Below are positions 35,818-44,410 of a stretch of 64,000 nucleotides of DNA, one piece after another. The stretch is from an uncultured Alphaproteobacteria bacterium. GTDB taxonomy: Bacteria > Pseudomonadota > Alphaproteobacteria > HIMB59 > GCA-002718135. The stretch is from NCBI GenBank assembly GCA_902577425.1, contig CACGZD010000006.1, positions 1 through 64,000 on the forward strand. Direction: 5' to 3'. Under the pieces are notes generated by a model. The model did no database searches and was not told where the DNA came from. It saw only the letters and a program-made list of their open reading frames with translations. How positions within the stretch are numbered: the first letter of the stretch is position 1; every line of letters begins with the position of its first letter. A program made the translations under genes and the position numbers.

Positions 35818-35872
35818 TAATAATAATATAACCAAAACGTTTTGGAGTAATAAAATAGGAACGAATCGGTAA
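35801..35872 (+). CDS. Possible 23-codon leader or relic reading frame
   Basis: A textbook TAGGAGG site precedes ATG 35801, which opens MKLSAHNNNITKTFWSNKI and ends at TAA 35872. The first codons form one arm of the large hairpin, and the frame runs through the LacI-type palindrome. No gene follows on this strand. It could be a decayed start of a lost gene, a leader peptide, or coincidence on the antisense side of a terminator. Confidence 0.25.
   Translation: MKLSAHNNNITKTFWSNKIGTNR
35832..35845. promoter_or_regulatory. Second LacI-type operator, perfect palindrome
   Basis: CCAAAACGTTTTGG, a perfect 14-base palindrome with central CG typical of LacI-family operators. It matches the operator at 41921-41934 except for one base. 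It lies beyond the 3' end of the aglK gene, 6 kb from the regulator. Confidence 0.7.
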
Positions 35873-35912
35873 TATTTATAAATTATTAATGATTAATAAA
35901 TATACCGATTCG
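35862..35912. repeat. Long inverted repeat downstream of aglK
   Basis: CGAATCGGT (35862-35870) pairs with ACCGATTCG (35904-35912). After a one-base bulge, ATATTTAT (35872-35879) pairs with ATAAATAT (35896-35903). That gives 17 pairs with a 16-base loop. No T-run follows on either strand, so it may protect the mRNA 3' end rather than terminate. Confidence 0.8.
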
Positions 35913-35929
35913 ATTAATTATTGTTATTA

Positions 35930-37009
35930 TTATTTAAAAGCTTGGTTGTTACTATCAAATAATTGACAACGTGAAGCTGTGAATCCAACTTTTACAGTAT
36001 CGCCAACCTTAATATTAGAATCGCCTTCAGTTTCTACAACGAGAGGTTCGCCATCTTTTTCCAAATATAGAAATGTACCAGATCCAAGTTTTTCAACTAC
36101 AAAAACTTTACTTTCCCAACTTGAATCACCATCTTGATTAACCAATAAGTGTTCAGGTCTAATGCCCAATGTAACTGAGTCACCATTTGATGAGTTTGAA
36201 GATGTTTTTGGTATTGTGATTTTGGATGTTCCAAAAATATCTATTTCTGTAGAGTTATTCGTAGAACTTAAGATTTTAGAATCAATAAAATTCATTTTTG
36301 GCGATCCAATAAAGCCTCCTACAAAAAGATTTGATGGATTGCTATACAATTCCATAGGAGAGCCTTTTTGTGATACTATACCTTCATCTAAAACAACTAT
36401 ATCATCTGCTAATGTCATTGCCTCAGTTTGATCGTGTGTTACATAAATCATTGTTGCGTTAAGTTGATCATGTAATTTAGCTAACTCAACACGCATTTGA
36501 ACTCGAAGAGCTGCATCCAGATTTGATAAAGGCTCATCGAATAAGAAAACTTTTGGTTTTCTGGTTATAGCTCTACCAATGGCTACACGTTGTCTTTGAC
36601 CTCCAGAAAGTTGCTTTGGTTTTCTTTGAAGATAATCTTCAATTTGTAAAATCCTTGCTGCTTCTTGCACTCTTTCATTTATTTCATCTTTTGATCTTTT
36701 TTCTAATTTTAACCCAAAAGCCATATTATCAAAAACTGTCATATGTGGGTACAAGGCATAAGACTGAAATACCATTGCAATATTTCTCTGTTTAGGAGGA
36801 AGATCATTAACGACTTCTCCATCAATAGAAATTGTCCCAGAATTAATATCTTCTAATCCTGCAATCATTCTTAACATCGTTGATTTTCCACACCCACTTG
36901 GGCCAACCAAAACTGTAAAAGATTGACTTTTTATATCAAGAGAAATGTCTTTAATAACATGAACATCTCCATAATATTTATTTATAGTATTTATATTTAT
37001 ATCTGCCAC
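35930..37009 (-). CDS. aglK: ABC transporter ATPase, AglK/UgpC/MsmK type
   Basis: 359 residues from a GTG at 37009 preceded by AAGGAGGATGAA. An upstream TTG would add nine atypical residues. Walker A GPSGCGKST, signature LSGGQRQRVAIGRA, Walker B VFLFDEPLSNLDA and the switch His in YVTHDQTEAM are all present. A C-terminal TOBE domain (about 235-359, LGIRPEHLL) marks the carbohydrate-importer family. It is the last gene of the AglEFG-like operon. It is the only ATPase in the window able to serve the amino-sugar permeases at 19893-21630, so sharing is plausible. Confidence 0.93.
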   Translation of the reverse strand: MADININTINKYYGDVHVIKDISLDIKSQSFTVLVGPSGCGKSTMLRMIAGLEDINSGTISIDGEVVNDLPPKQRNIAMVFQSYALYPHMTVFDNMAFGLKLEKRSKDEINERVQEAARILQIEDYLQRKPKQLSGGQRQRVAIGRAITRKPKVFLFDEPLSNLDAALRVQMRVELAKLHDQLNATMIYVTHDQTEAMTLADDIVVLDEGIVSQKGSPMELYSNPSNLFVGGFIGSPKMNFIDSKILSSTNNSTEIDIFGTSKITIPKTSSNSSNGDSVTLGIRPEHLLVNQDGDSSWESKVFVVEKLGSGTFLYLEKDGEPLVVETEGDSNIKVGDTVKVGFTASRCQLFDSNNQAFK

Positions 37010-37073
37010 TTCATCCTCCTTTGAGCGATCTTTCAAGCAGATTTAGTTTATTCCAATATTGATTTAGAAGCAA

Positions 37074-38387
37074 CTAAATTAAATAACCAAGGTGTTGATA
37101 TTGTTTTTCTATCATATGATTTAAAAGCTTTTCTGCATTATTTACATTATTAACTACTGGATCAGCTAAAAGGGCTTTTAGAGCTTTGTCTTTAGATTTT
37201 TCCAGAATTGCTTCAGCTGTTAATCTCATTACGCTTACTTGACTTAGTAACAAAGTAGAAAAATCAAAAGGATAATTTTCTAATTTAATACCATGAATTC
37301 CTTCTTTATTAATTTTTCCAGGTACTTCCACTACAATATTTTCAGGCAAATATTCTATATATCCTTTATTAGGTAAATTTACTGCAGCTTCCTCATAATT
37401 TAAATCTTGAATTATTCCCTCAATAATTTTTACTACTCGTTCTTTTGGTTTTTTTTGAAGATCAAAATAATCTTGGTATGATTCTTCATTCTCATAAAAT
37501 GTAAGACATTTTTCTCTATATTTTGTATAAAACTCTAAAATAGCTTCATGATCAGCTACACTATACGCCCATTGAATATATTCTCCTAAATGACTATCTG
37601 TTGTAATTGGAAGATAATTGTATCTATTAAATAATTCAAAAAAAACTCCTCTTTCTGCACCAGGCTTTTGTCCCCAAATTTCATGATCATTTACATAATT
37701 TTTGAAATATTCAGGTCCTTTTTTTCTAATGATTGAATATGCGTCTTTTGCTGTATCTTTAAATTTTGCTTCTGTAAGAATACTTAAATGATTTAATCCT
37801 CCAGCTCTATATTCAATATTTTCAAATGGAGTATTTAAAATATCTGGAAGTTGTCTTTCCATGGATGCTATCTCATGGCAAAGACCTATAAATTTCATTG
37901 AAGGATATTTTGTAGTTATTGTTTGACAAACTCGTTGCATAGGATTTGAATAATTGAAAACATACGCATTTGGACAAATTTTATTAATATCATCACAAAT
38001 TTCAACTATTGGTGGTGTAACTCTTAGAGAATGAAAAAGACCTCCAGGACCCCCATTCTCTCCAAAAACTTGTTTAAAGCCATATTGAAGAGGAACTTTC
38101 CAATCTTGATCCCATAAATCAAATCTTGGTTGTACTTCAATTGATATAATACAAAAATCAGCATTTTTGATAGCGTCTTTTCTTGAGGTGGTTGCTTCTA
38201 TTCTAAAGTTTAAATTTAATTTTTCTTTATATTTCTTTGCTATTAATTCTGTATTTTTTAAAGATTCAGCATTGATATCATGCAGAACAATTGTAGATTT
38301 ATCAAGTATCTTTGATTTAAAAATATCACCTATTGTTCCTAATCCAAAGTTTGTGCTCCCAGCTCCAATCAAAACAATTTTACTCAT
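37074..38387 (-). CDS. Glycoside hydrolase family 4, NAD- and metal-dependent
   Basis: 437 residues with the GH4 Rossmann start SKIVLIGAGSTNFGLG, NYSNPM and the catalytic/metal region CHEI at residues 170-173, with the second metal His at 200 (GGLNH). GH4 enzymes use NAD and Mn2+ in a redox-elimination mechanism. CHEI resembles the CHEV motif of alpha-galacturonidases more than the CHSV of alpha-galactosidases or the CN-type motif of 6-phospho-glycosidases. The importer in the same operon looks like an alpha-glucoside type. The actual substrate is therefore open. Cytoplasmic, between the permeases and aglK. Confidence 0.9.
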   Translation of the reverse strand: MSKIVLIGAGSTNFGLGTIGDIFKSKILDKSTIVLHDINAESLKNTELIAKKYKEKLNLNFRIEATTSRKDAIKNADFCIISIEVQPRFDLWDQDWKVPLQYGFKQVFGENGGPGGLFHSLRVTPPIVEICDDINKICPNAYVFNYSNPMQRVCQTITTKYPSMKFIGLCHEIASMERQLPDILNTPFENIEYRAGGLNHLSILTEAKFKDTAKDAYSIIRKKGPEYFKNYVNDHEIWGQKPGAERGVFFELFNRYNYLPITTDSHLGEYIQWAYSVADHEAILEFYTKYREKCLTFYENEESYQDYFDLQKKPKERVVKIIEGIIQDLNYEEAAVNLPNKGYIEYLPENIVVEVPGKINKEGIHGIKLENYPFDFSTLLLSQVSVMRLTAEAILEKSKDKALKALLADPVVNNVNNAEKLLNHMIEKQYQHLGYLI

Positions 38388-38390
38388 AAT

Positions 38391-39530
38391 TTAACCCTTT
38401 ACTGACCCTGCAACTAAACCTCTAATAAAATATCTTTGTAGTAAAAAAAATATCAAAAGAGGGACTGTCATAGATACAAATGCGCCTGTTGTCAAAATTT
38501 CCCAATTCTCTCCTCTTGATCCCAAAAGCTCTCTTAATTTTGCAGTAATAATTATTTCACTTGGTACTTGATCTAAAAATACTAAACCTACTAATAAATC
38601 ATTCCAAACCCACAAAAATTGAAGAATAAATACAGAAGCAAAAGCTGGAATCGATAAAGGTAAAATAATTTTTTTAAATATATCGTAATGATTGGCTCCA
38701 TCAACTCTTGCAGCCTCTATCATTTCATGAGGTAAAGATTTAATAAAATTTCTTAAGAGAAAAGTAGTTGAAGCTAAGCCAAAACCAGTATGCGCCATCC
38801 ATACACCGGGATAAGATTTGGAACTAATATTAAATAAATTACTAATATCATTATAAAGACTTAAAAGAGGAATTAAGGACATTTGTAAGGGCACTACAAG
38901 AGAGGCAATTACAGTAGCTAACAACAAATCTTTACCAAAAAATCTCATCCAAGAAAGAGCATAAGCAAAAAATGAACAAATTATTAATGGTATCACTGTA
39001 GATGGAATTGCCACAGCTAATGTATTAATAAATGCCTGACCAACACCTTCATTTAGCAGAACTTCTTTATAATTATTTAATGTAAATTTTGGAGGACTAC
39101 TAGCTGTTATAAAAACTCTTTTACCTTTTTTATTCTCAAAGGGTATTTGAGATTTCCAAATATAGTCACCAGTTTCACTAATTTCTATTTTACTTCCATC
39201 TTTAAAAATTGCTTCTTCATTGATTAAAAATTCATTTATATTTTTAGAAGTTATTCCAAAACTTTTAATTTTTTTTCCAGTTTTTGTGTTAAATATATTT
39301 CCTTTAATAATATAATTATTATTTTCTTTAAATTGAGATTCATATCCTGCTGTTCTATAAATTTCATTAATTTCAGTAGTAAATAATGATGTCCACCAAC
39401 CACTTGTAGCAAGTAAATCTTTATCTCTAAATGAACTTATTAAAAGTCCAAAGGTTGGAATAATCCAAACTATTACAAAAATTAATAAAATTATTTGTGA
39501 AACAATTGAAGAAAAAAAACTTTTTTTCAT
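38391..39530 (-). CDS. aglG: Alpha-glucoside ABC transporter permease, AglG-like
   Basis: 379 residues. After the first membrane helix (about 10-32) there is a soluble insertion of about 120 residues, predicted periplasmic, then the remaining five helices and the EAA loop IEAARVDGANHYDIFKKIILP. The insertion and length fit AglG of the AglEFGK alpha-glucoside system rather than MalG. It shares one base with the aglF stop and ends 3 bases before the GH4 start. Confidence 0.88.
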   Translation of the reverse strand: MKKSFFSSIVSQIILLIFVIVWIIPTFGLLISSFRDKDLLATSGWWTSLFTTEINEIYRTAGYESQFKENNNYIIKGNIFNTKTGKKIKSFGITSKNINEFLINEEAIFKDGSKIEISETGDYIWKSQIPFENKKGKRVFITASSPPKFTLNNYKEVLLNEGVGQAFINTLAVAIPSTVIPLIICSFFAYALSWMRFFGKDLLLATVIASLVVPLQMSLIPLLSLYNDISNLFNISSKSYPGVWMAHTGFGLASTTFLLRNFIKSLPHEMIEAARVDGANHYDIFKKIILPLSIPAFASVFILQFLWVWNDLLVGLVFLDQVPSEIIITAKLRELLGSRGENWEILTTGAFVSMTVPLLIFFLLQRYFIRGLVAGSVKG

Positions 39531-40513
39531 TATATTTTTTGTTCCTCTTTATGTCTGTATATGTTTAATATCATTATTGGAATAACAGCAATCATTATAA
39601 TTATTGCAAATACACTTCCTCTTCCTGAATCACCGCCACCCCTAAACATCCAGTCGTACATAAGATTAGCTAAGACATCTGTTTGCCACATACCATTTGT
39701 AAGAGCTAAAATTATATCAAAGATTTTCAATACAAGTATTGTGATTATGGTCCATATAACTAATATTGTTTGTTGAAGATAAGGAATAATTATTGAAGTA
39801 AATATTTTTAATTCATTTGCTCCATCAATTCTAGCTGCCTCTAGCATATCTTTTGGAACACCTCTTAAGGCGGCACTAAAAATTACCATAGCTAAACCTG
39901 TTTGTATCCAAATCATCACTGCCATTAAAAAAAGATTGTTCCAAAGTGGAATAGTTAACCAAGCTTGAGGTTCGTATCCAAGAAATACTATAATTGCATT
40001 TAAAAAACCTATTTGTTGATCTCCAGGACCCCTGTAATCATAAACAAATTTCCAAATAACACCAGCACCTACAAATGATATTGCCATAGGCATAAAAATA
40101 AGAGACTTTGCAATTGTTCCCCACCAAAGTTTGTCTGCTAAATTAGCGATAACTAAACCAAAAAAAGTACTTAATGTTGGAACTATTAAAAGCCAGCCAA
40201 GATTATTTAAAATGGCTCTTTTGAATTCGGGGTTTTGTATAGCCCAAATATAATTGCTAATTCCTACAAAATCTCTACCATATTTATCATAAAAGCTCAG
40301 TCTTACAGTTTCAAAAACTGGATATAAAATGAATATTAAGAGAACAATAAAACCTGGCGCTATAAAAATTATTACCCTTATTGACGAGTCATTTATTGAT
40401 TTTTTAGAAGTTTTTTCAGTAAAAAAATCTAATAAAAAATTAGATAAATGAAAGTATGCAACGCATACCAACACTCCAATAAAGATATATACAAATAAAG
40501 AAAAAATAGTCAC
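39530..40513 (-). CDS. aglF: Alpha-glucoside ABC transporter permease, AglF-like
   Basis: 327 residues from a GTG at 40513. It has an additional N-terminal helix (about 3-24) ahead of the usual six, and the EAA loop LEAARIDGANELKIFTSIIIPYL. It pairs with AglG. A hairpin with T-run lies between it and the binding-protein gene, so it is expected to be expressed at a lower level than aglE. Confidence 0.88.
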   Translation of the reverse strand: MTIFSLFVYIFIGVLVCVAYFHLSNFLLDFFTEKTSKKSINDSSIRVIIFIAPGFIVLLIFILYPVFETVRLSFYDKYGRDFVGISNYIWAIQNPEFKRAILNNLGWLLIVPTLSTFFGLVIANLADKLWWGTIAKSLIFMPMAISFVGAGVIWKFVYDYRGPGDQQIGFLNAIIVFLGYEPQAWLTIPLWNNLFLMAVMIWIQTGLAMVIFSAALRGVPKDMLEAARIDGANELKIFTSIIIPYLQQTILVIWTIITILVLKIFDIILALTNGMWQTDVLANLMYDWMFRGGGDSGRGSVFAIIIMIAVIPIMILNIYRHKEEQKI

Positions 40514-40529
40514 AAGAAAATATTATATT

Positions 40530-40565
40530 AAAAAATTAGACGAGCAAGTTAATTGCTCGTCTAAT
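40530..40565 (-). terminator. Partial terminator / mRNA-stabilising hairpin between aglE and aglF
   Basis: ATTAGACGAGCAA (40535-40547) pairs perfectly with TTGCTCGTCTAAT (40553-40565), 13 pairs with loop of 5. On the minus strand it is followed at once by TTTTT. Such elements commonly let binding-protein mRNA accumulate above permease mRNA. Confidence 0.88.
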
Positions 40566-40575
40566 ATAGGAGGTA

Positions 40576-41883
40576 TTATTTTATTGAATCCCAACTTGCT
40601 TGGATTGCATCAGCAACATCTTTTGCAGATTTTCCGTTAGTATAATCTACCATACCAGTCCAGAAACTTCCTGCTCCAATAGCGCCAGGCATTAAGTCTG
40701 ATCCATCAAATCTAAATGTTGTTGCACCAGTTAAGATTTCTCCAAGTTTTCTAAAAGTATCACTTGAATAAGCACTTAAATCAGCATTTTTATTTGGAGT
40801 TAAGAAACCACCTTTTGCCATCCACCATTCATTTGGTTCTGGATGCAGTAAAAATTTCAAAAATTCCATTGTAGCTTGATTTTCATTAGTTGCTGCAAAT
40901 AATGTTCCACCACCAAGTACTGGCTTTCCTAAATCTTTAGTTGAATAAGCAGGAAAATAAAAGAAATCATAATCTACACCAGCTTCCACACCTTCAGGAA
41001 AGAAAGCAGGAATAAAACTTGCTTGACGATGCATCATGCATTCAGCAGGCGATGTAAATAATCCATTTGGAGCATCTCTAAAATCAGTTGTAGCAACAGC
41101 TTTTGAGCCTCCATTGACATATTTGTCATTCAAAGCAAAAGAGCCAAAAAAATCCATAGCTTCTAAAACTCTTGGATCATTAAATGGCATTTCATTTGAT
41201 ACCCACATATCATAGACAGAAGGGTCATGCGTTCTTAGCATTATATCCTCCATCCAATCAGTAGCAGGCCAACCAGTTGCATCTCCTGAACCTAAACCAA
41301 TACACCAAGGTGTATTCCCATCACTAGCCATTTTTTCTGTTAATGCTATAAGATCTTCCATTGTAGTTGGAACTTCATATCCATTGTCTTCAAAATTATC
41401 TGGTGAATACCAAACTAAACTTTTAACATTAACTTTGTAAAAAATTGCATAAAATTGATCATTTCCATTTTCATCTGGATATGTAGCTAAATCAACCCAT
41501 GATTGACCAGCTGCATAATTGTCCATAACTGCTTTTTTAACATCATCACTTAAAGGCCTTAAACCACCAATAGCAGCCATGTTAGCAGCTAAACCTGGTT
41601 GTGGAAATATTGCTATATCTGCTGGACTTCCAGCTTTAATATCAATCACAATTTGTTGTTCAAAACTATCGGAACCACCATATTCAACTGTTGCTCCTGT
41701 AGCCTTTTCAAAAATTGAAGCTATTTCTCTCATATAACCATCTTCTGGAGCTAACCAAGGACCAGAAATTGTAACTTTTTGACCACTTAGATCTGGACCA
41801 CTATATGAGCCTGCAAAAGCACTGGTATTTAAAACAAAAATAGAAGTAACAACTGCAAGAATTAGTTTAATTGTTTTTTTCAT
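40576..41883 (-). CDS. aglE: Alpha-glucoside ABC transporter substrate-binding protein, AglE-like
   Basis: 435 residues from ATG 41883, which has GGAGGG 5 bases upstream; four extra in-frame codons from a TTG are leader. Signal peptide MKKTIKLILAVVTSIFVL with cleavage near AFA-GS. The mature protein has the AglE-like strings GPWLAPEDGYMREIASIF, GSDSFEQQIVIDIKAGSPADIAIFPQPGL and many Trp/Asp residues in the sugar cleft. It captures alpha-glucosides (trehalose-, sucrose- or maltose-like) by family analogy. First gene of the operon, controlled by a promoter that contains a LacI-type operator. Confidence 0.92.
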   Translation of the reverse strand: MKKTIKLILAVVTSIFVLNTSAFAGSYSGPDLSGQKVTISGPWLAPEDGYMREIASIFEKATGATVEYGGSDSFEQQIVIDIKAGSPADIAIFPQPGLAANMAAIGGLRPLSDDVKKAVMDNYAAGQSWVDLATYPDENGNDQFYAIFYKVNVKSLVWYSPDNFEDNGYEVPTTMEDLIALTEKMASDGNTPWCIGLGSGDATGWPATDWMEDIMLRTHDPSVYDMWVSNEMPFNDPRVLEAMDFFGSFALNDKYVNGGSKAVATTDFRDAPNGLFTSPAECMMHRQASFIPAFFPEGVEAGVDYDFFYFPAYSTKDLGKPVLGGGTLFAATNENQATMEFLKFLLHPEPNEWWMAKGGFLTPNKNADLSAYSSDTFRKLGEILTGATTFRFDGSDLMPGAIGAGSFWTGMVDYTNGKSAKDVADAIQASWDSIK

Positions 41884-41912
41884 TCTTCCCTCCAATTATA
41901 AATGTAACCAGC

Positions 41913-41941
41913 ATAATTTACCAAAGCGTTTTGGTTGTCAA
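41913..41941 (-). promoter_or_regulatory. aglE promoter with LacI-type operator in the spacer
   Basis: Read on the minus strand: TTGACA (complement of 41936-41941), a 17-base spacer, then AATTAT (complement of 41913-41918). The spacer contains the near-perfect palindrome CCAAAACGCTTTGG (41921-41934). A repressor bound there would block the promoter directly. The divergent LacI-family gene starts at 42002, so it probably regulates itself too. Confidence 0.82.
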
Positions 41942-42001
41942 TTATAAATAAATATATATTTAAGATAATATGTATATGTGTATATATCTTTGTAAAATCT
42001 T

Positions 42002-43024
42002 ATGAATATTAAAATTTTAGCAAAAAAATTGCGGCTTTCAATCACAACTGTTTCTAGAGCTTTAGGAGGTTATTCAGATGTTAGTGAAACTACAAGAAAA
42101 AAAGTAATTAAATATGCTAAAAAATATAAATATTCTCCTAATCCTAATGCAAGTAGTTTAGCTTCAGGTAAATCCAACACCCTTGGTTTTGTTATACCTT
42201 TATATGGACTTAATTCTAATACTTTGAATCAAGCATCTTTTTTTGAATTTATTGCTGGAATGTCTACCAAGATTCATTCTGAAAATATTCAATTTTTTAT
42301 GATGTTTGCAAATAATAAATTGGAAGAAAAAAATGCTTATGAAAAACTAATTAATGTACAAAAAGTAGACAAAATTATTTTGCATAATTTAAAAAAAAAT
42401 GACTCTAGAATAGGAATGTTAAAAAAAAATAAAATTAAATTTGTAGCTTGGGGCAGAACTCAAGGATTGATTGACTACTCATGGGTAGATTTAGACAATG
42501 AAGGAAGTTCTAAATTAATAATGCAATATTTAATTGAAAAAAATCATAAACATATAGCGTATATAAATATTGAAGAAAATTATAATTTTGCCTTTCAAAG
42601 AAAGCAAGGCTATCTTGACTCTCTTAAGAAAAATAAAATTAAATTTAATAAAAATTATTATATTTCTGTAAAACATGAAGATCCTGATCAAAGTTCTGCA
42701 GTCATTCAAAAAATGTTAAACAAAAATTCAAAAATCACAGCTATAATTTGTTCCACTGAATATTCTGCTGTTGGCGCAATCAAGGCATGTAATCAATTAA
42801 ATAAGAAAATTGGTAAGGATATATCTATTATTACTTTTGATGGCCCAGTAGTTGGGACTTTAGCTAACCCATCTTTAACTGCAATTACACATGAAAGAAA
42901 AAATTTAGGCCACAAAGCTATTGAAATTCTGACAGATATGGATAAAGATAATAGAGTTCATACTCATTTAGCTAAGGCGAAAATCATTGAAAGAGGATCT
43001 GTTTGTAAATTAAAGAAAAATTAA
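42002..43024 (+). CDS. LacI-family transcriptional regulator
   Basis: 340 residues. The N-terminal helix-turn-helix is MNIKILAKKLRLSITTVSRAL with hinge SPNPNASSLASGKSNTLGF. The rest is the periplasmic-binding-protein-like sensor domain (VIPLYGLN, ITFDGPVVGTLANPSLTAI). It is divergent from aglE with a LacI-type operator between them, so it is most likely the repressor of the alpha-glucoside operon with the imported sugar as inducer. No strong ribosome-binding site precedes the ATG, consistent with low expression. Confidence 0.92.
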   Translation: MNIKILAKKLRLSITTVSRALGGYSDVSETTRKKVIKYAKKYKYSPNPNASSLASGKSNTLGFVIPLYGLNSNTLNQASFFEFIAGMSTKIHSENIQFFMMFANNKLEEKNAYEKLINVQKVDKIILHNLKKNDSRIGMLKKNKIKFVAWGRTQGLIDYSWVDLDNEGSSKLIMQYLIEKNHKHIAYINIEENYNFAFQRKQGYLDSLKKNKIKFNKNYYISVKHEDPDQSSAVIQKMLNKNSKITAIICSTEYSAVGAIKACNQLNKKIGKDISIITFDGPVVGTLANPSLTAITHERKNLGHKAIEILTDMDKDNRVHTHLAKAKIIERGSVCKLKKN

Positions 43025-43108
43025 GTTTATTTATATTTAATTCTCATTTGTTTAATGTGGTATTTATTTAATTTATAGAAAATTAAAAACTTAATATATA
43101 AGGGTTTT

Positions 43109-44410
43109 ATGAAGTTAGTTTTAGTTGGAACCGGTTATGTAGGCCTTGTATCTGGTTCTTGTTTTGCTGAATTTGGATACGAAGTAATTTGTGTTGATAG
43201 TGACGAGTCTAGAATTTTAGAATTAAAAAAAGGTAATTGTCCTTTTTTTGAACCTGGAATGGAAGAGTTATTATCAAAACATAGGGATCAAACTAAACTA
43301 CTTAGTTTTACAACTTCTTTGCCTGAAGCCATGGAAGATGCTGATATAATATTTATTACTGTAGGTACTCCATCTAAAAGATTAGAGGAAGAAGCAGACT
43401 TAAGCGCTGTATGGAATGTTGCAAAAGATATAGCTAACAATATAAAAAAATACTGTTTAGTTGTAACTAAATCAACTGTCCCTGTGGGAACCACTAAAGA
43501 GATTAAAAAAATTATATCAAAAATTGTAACTAAAGAAAATTTTGATGTTGTTTCTAATCCAGAATTTCTTAGAGAGGGGTCAGCTATAAATGATTTTATG
43601 CGTCCAGATCGTATAATCATAGGAACTGATAATGAAAAATCAACAAAAATTATGAAAGAATTATATCGTCCATTATATTTATTAGAAACTCCTATTATTT
43701 CTTCATCTATAGAATCTTCAGAAATAATAAAATATGCCTCTAATAGTTTTTTAGCTACAAAAATTAGTTTTATAAATCAAATTGCGGATTTATGTGAGTC
43801 TATTGGCGCTGATGTCCAGGAGGTAGCTAAAGGAATGGGGATAGATAATCGAATAGGCTCAAAATTTCTTAATGCTGGACCTGGTTTTGGAGGCTCATGC
43901 TTTCCTAAAGATGTTAAAGCTTTTACATCTTCAGCAAAAAAACAAAATATAAATTTGTCAATCTTAGACGCTGTAAATTTATACAATCAAAATCGACCAT
44001 TAGAAATATCAAAAAAAATAATTAATTTAAAAAACTATAATAAAAATTCAAAATTAGCTTTATTGGGATTAAGTTTCAAACCTAATACGGATGATATTCG
44101 TGATTCTACTTCTCTTAAAATTGCACAGTACTTATTTGATCAAGGTATATCAATCAATTGTTATGACCCTGTAAGTAATGATAATGCTATGAATTTATTT
44201 CCTAATTTTAAATATTTTAAAAATGCCTATGAAGCAAGTGAAGCAGTTGATGCAATAATAATAGGTACTGAGTGGAATGAGTTTAGGGCTTTAAATTTTT
44301 TAAAACTAAAGAGCCTTATGAAAAATTTAGTAATTTTTGATTTAAGAAATATCTATAATAAACAAGAACTATCAGATTTAGGATTTGAGTATTATGGAAT
44401 TGGTAAATAA
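43109..44410 (+). CDS. ugd: UDP-glucose/UDP-mannose-type nucleotide-sugar 6-dehydrogenase
   Basis: 433 residues. N-terminal NAD domain VGTGYVGLVSGSCFAEFG, the conserved TVPVGTTKEI and SNPEFLREGSAINDF strings, the catalytic cysteine in GPGFGGSCFPKDV, and the C-terminal domain LLGLSFKPNTDDIRDS. It makes UDP-glucuronate from UDP-glucose for surface polysaccharide. Coupled to the phosphomannomutase gene, which overlaps it by 17 bases. Confidence 0.93.
   Translation: MKLVLVGTGYVGLVSGSCFAEFGYEVICVDSDESRILELKKGNCPFFEPGMEELLSKHRDQTKLLSFTTSLPEAMEDADIIFITVGTPSKRLEEEADLSAVWNVAKDIANNIKKYCLVVTKSTVPVGTTKEIKKIISKIVTKENFDVVSNPEFLREGSAINDFMRPDRIIIGTDNEKSTKIMKELYRPLYLLETPIISSSIESSEIIKYASNSFLATKISFINQIADLCESIGADVQEVAKGMGIDNRIGSKFLNAGPGFGGSCFPKDVKAFTSSAKKQNINLSILDAVNLYNQNRPLEISKKIINLKNYNKNSKLALLGLSFKPNTDDIRDSTSLKIAQYLFDQGISINCYDPVSNDNAMNLFPNFKYFKNAYEASEAVDAIIIGTEWNEFRALNFLKLKSLMKNLVIFDLRNIYNKQELSDLGFEYYGIGK

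Noticed and set aside
37010-37036. TTG start giving nine more residues to the ABC ATPase
   Set aside because: A GTG start with ideal AAGGAGG spacing fits the family N-terminus better.
43288-43620. 110-codon minus frame inside ugd
   Set aside because: Antisense shadow over conserved NAD-domain and substrate motifs.
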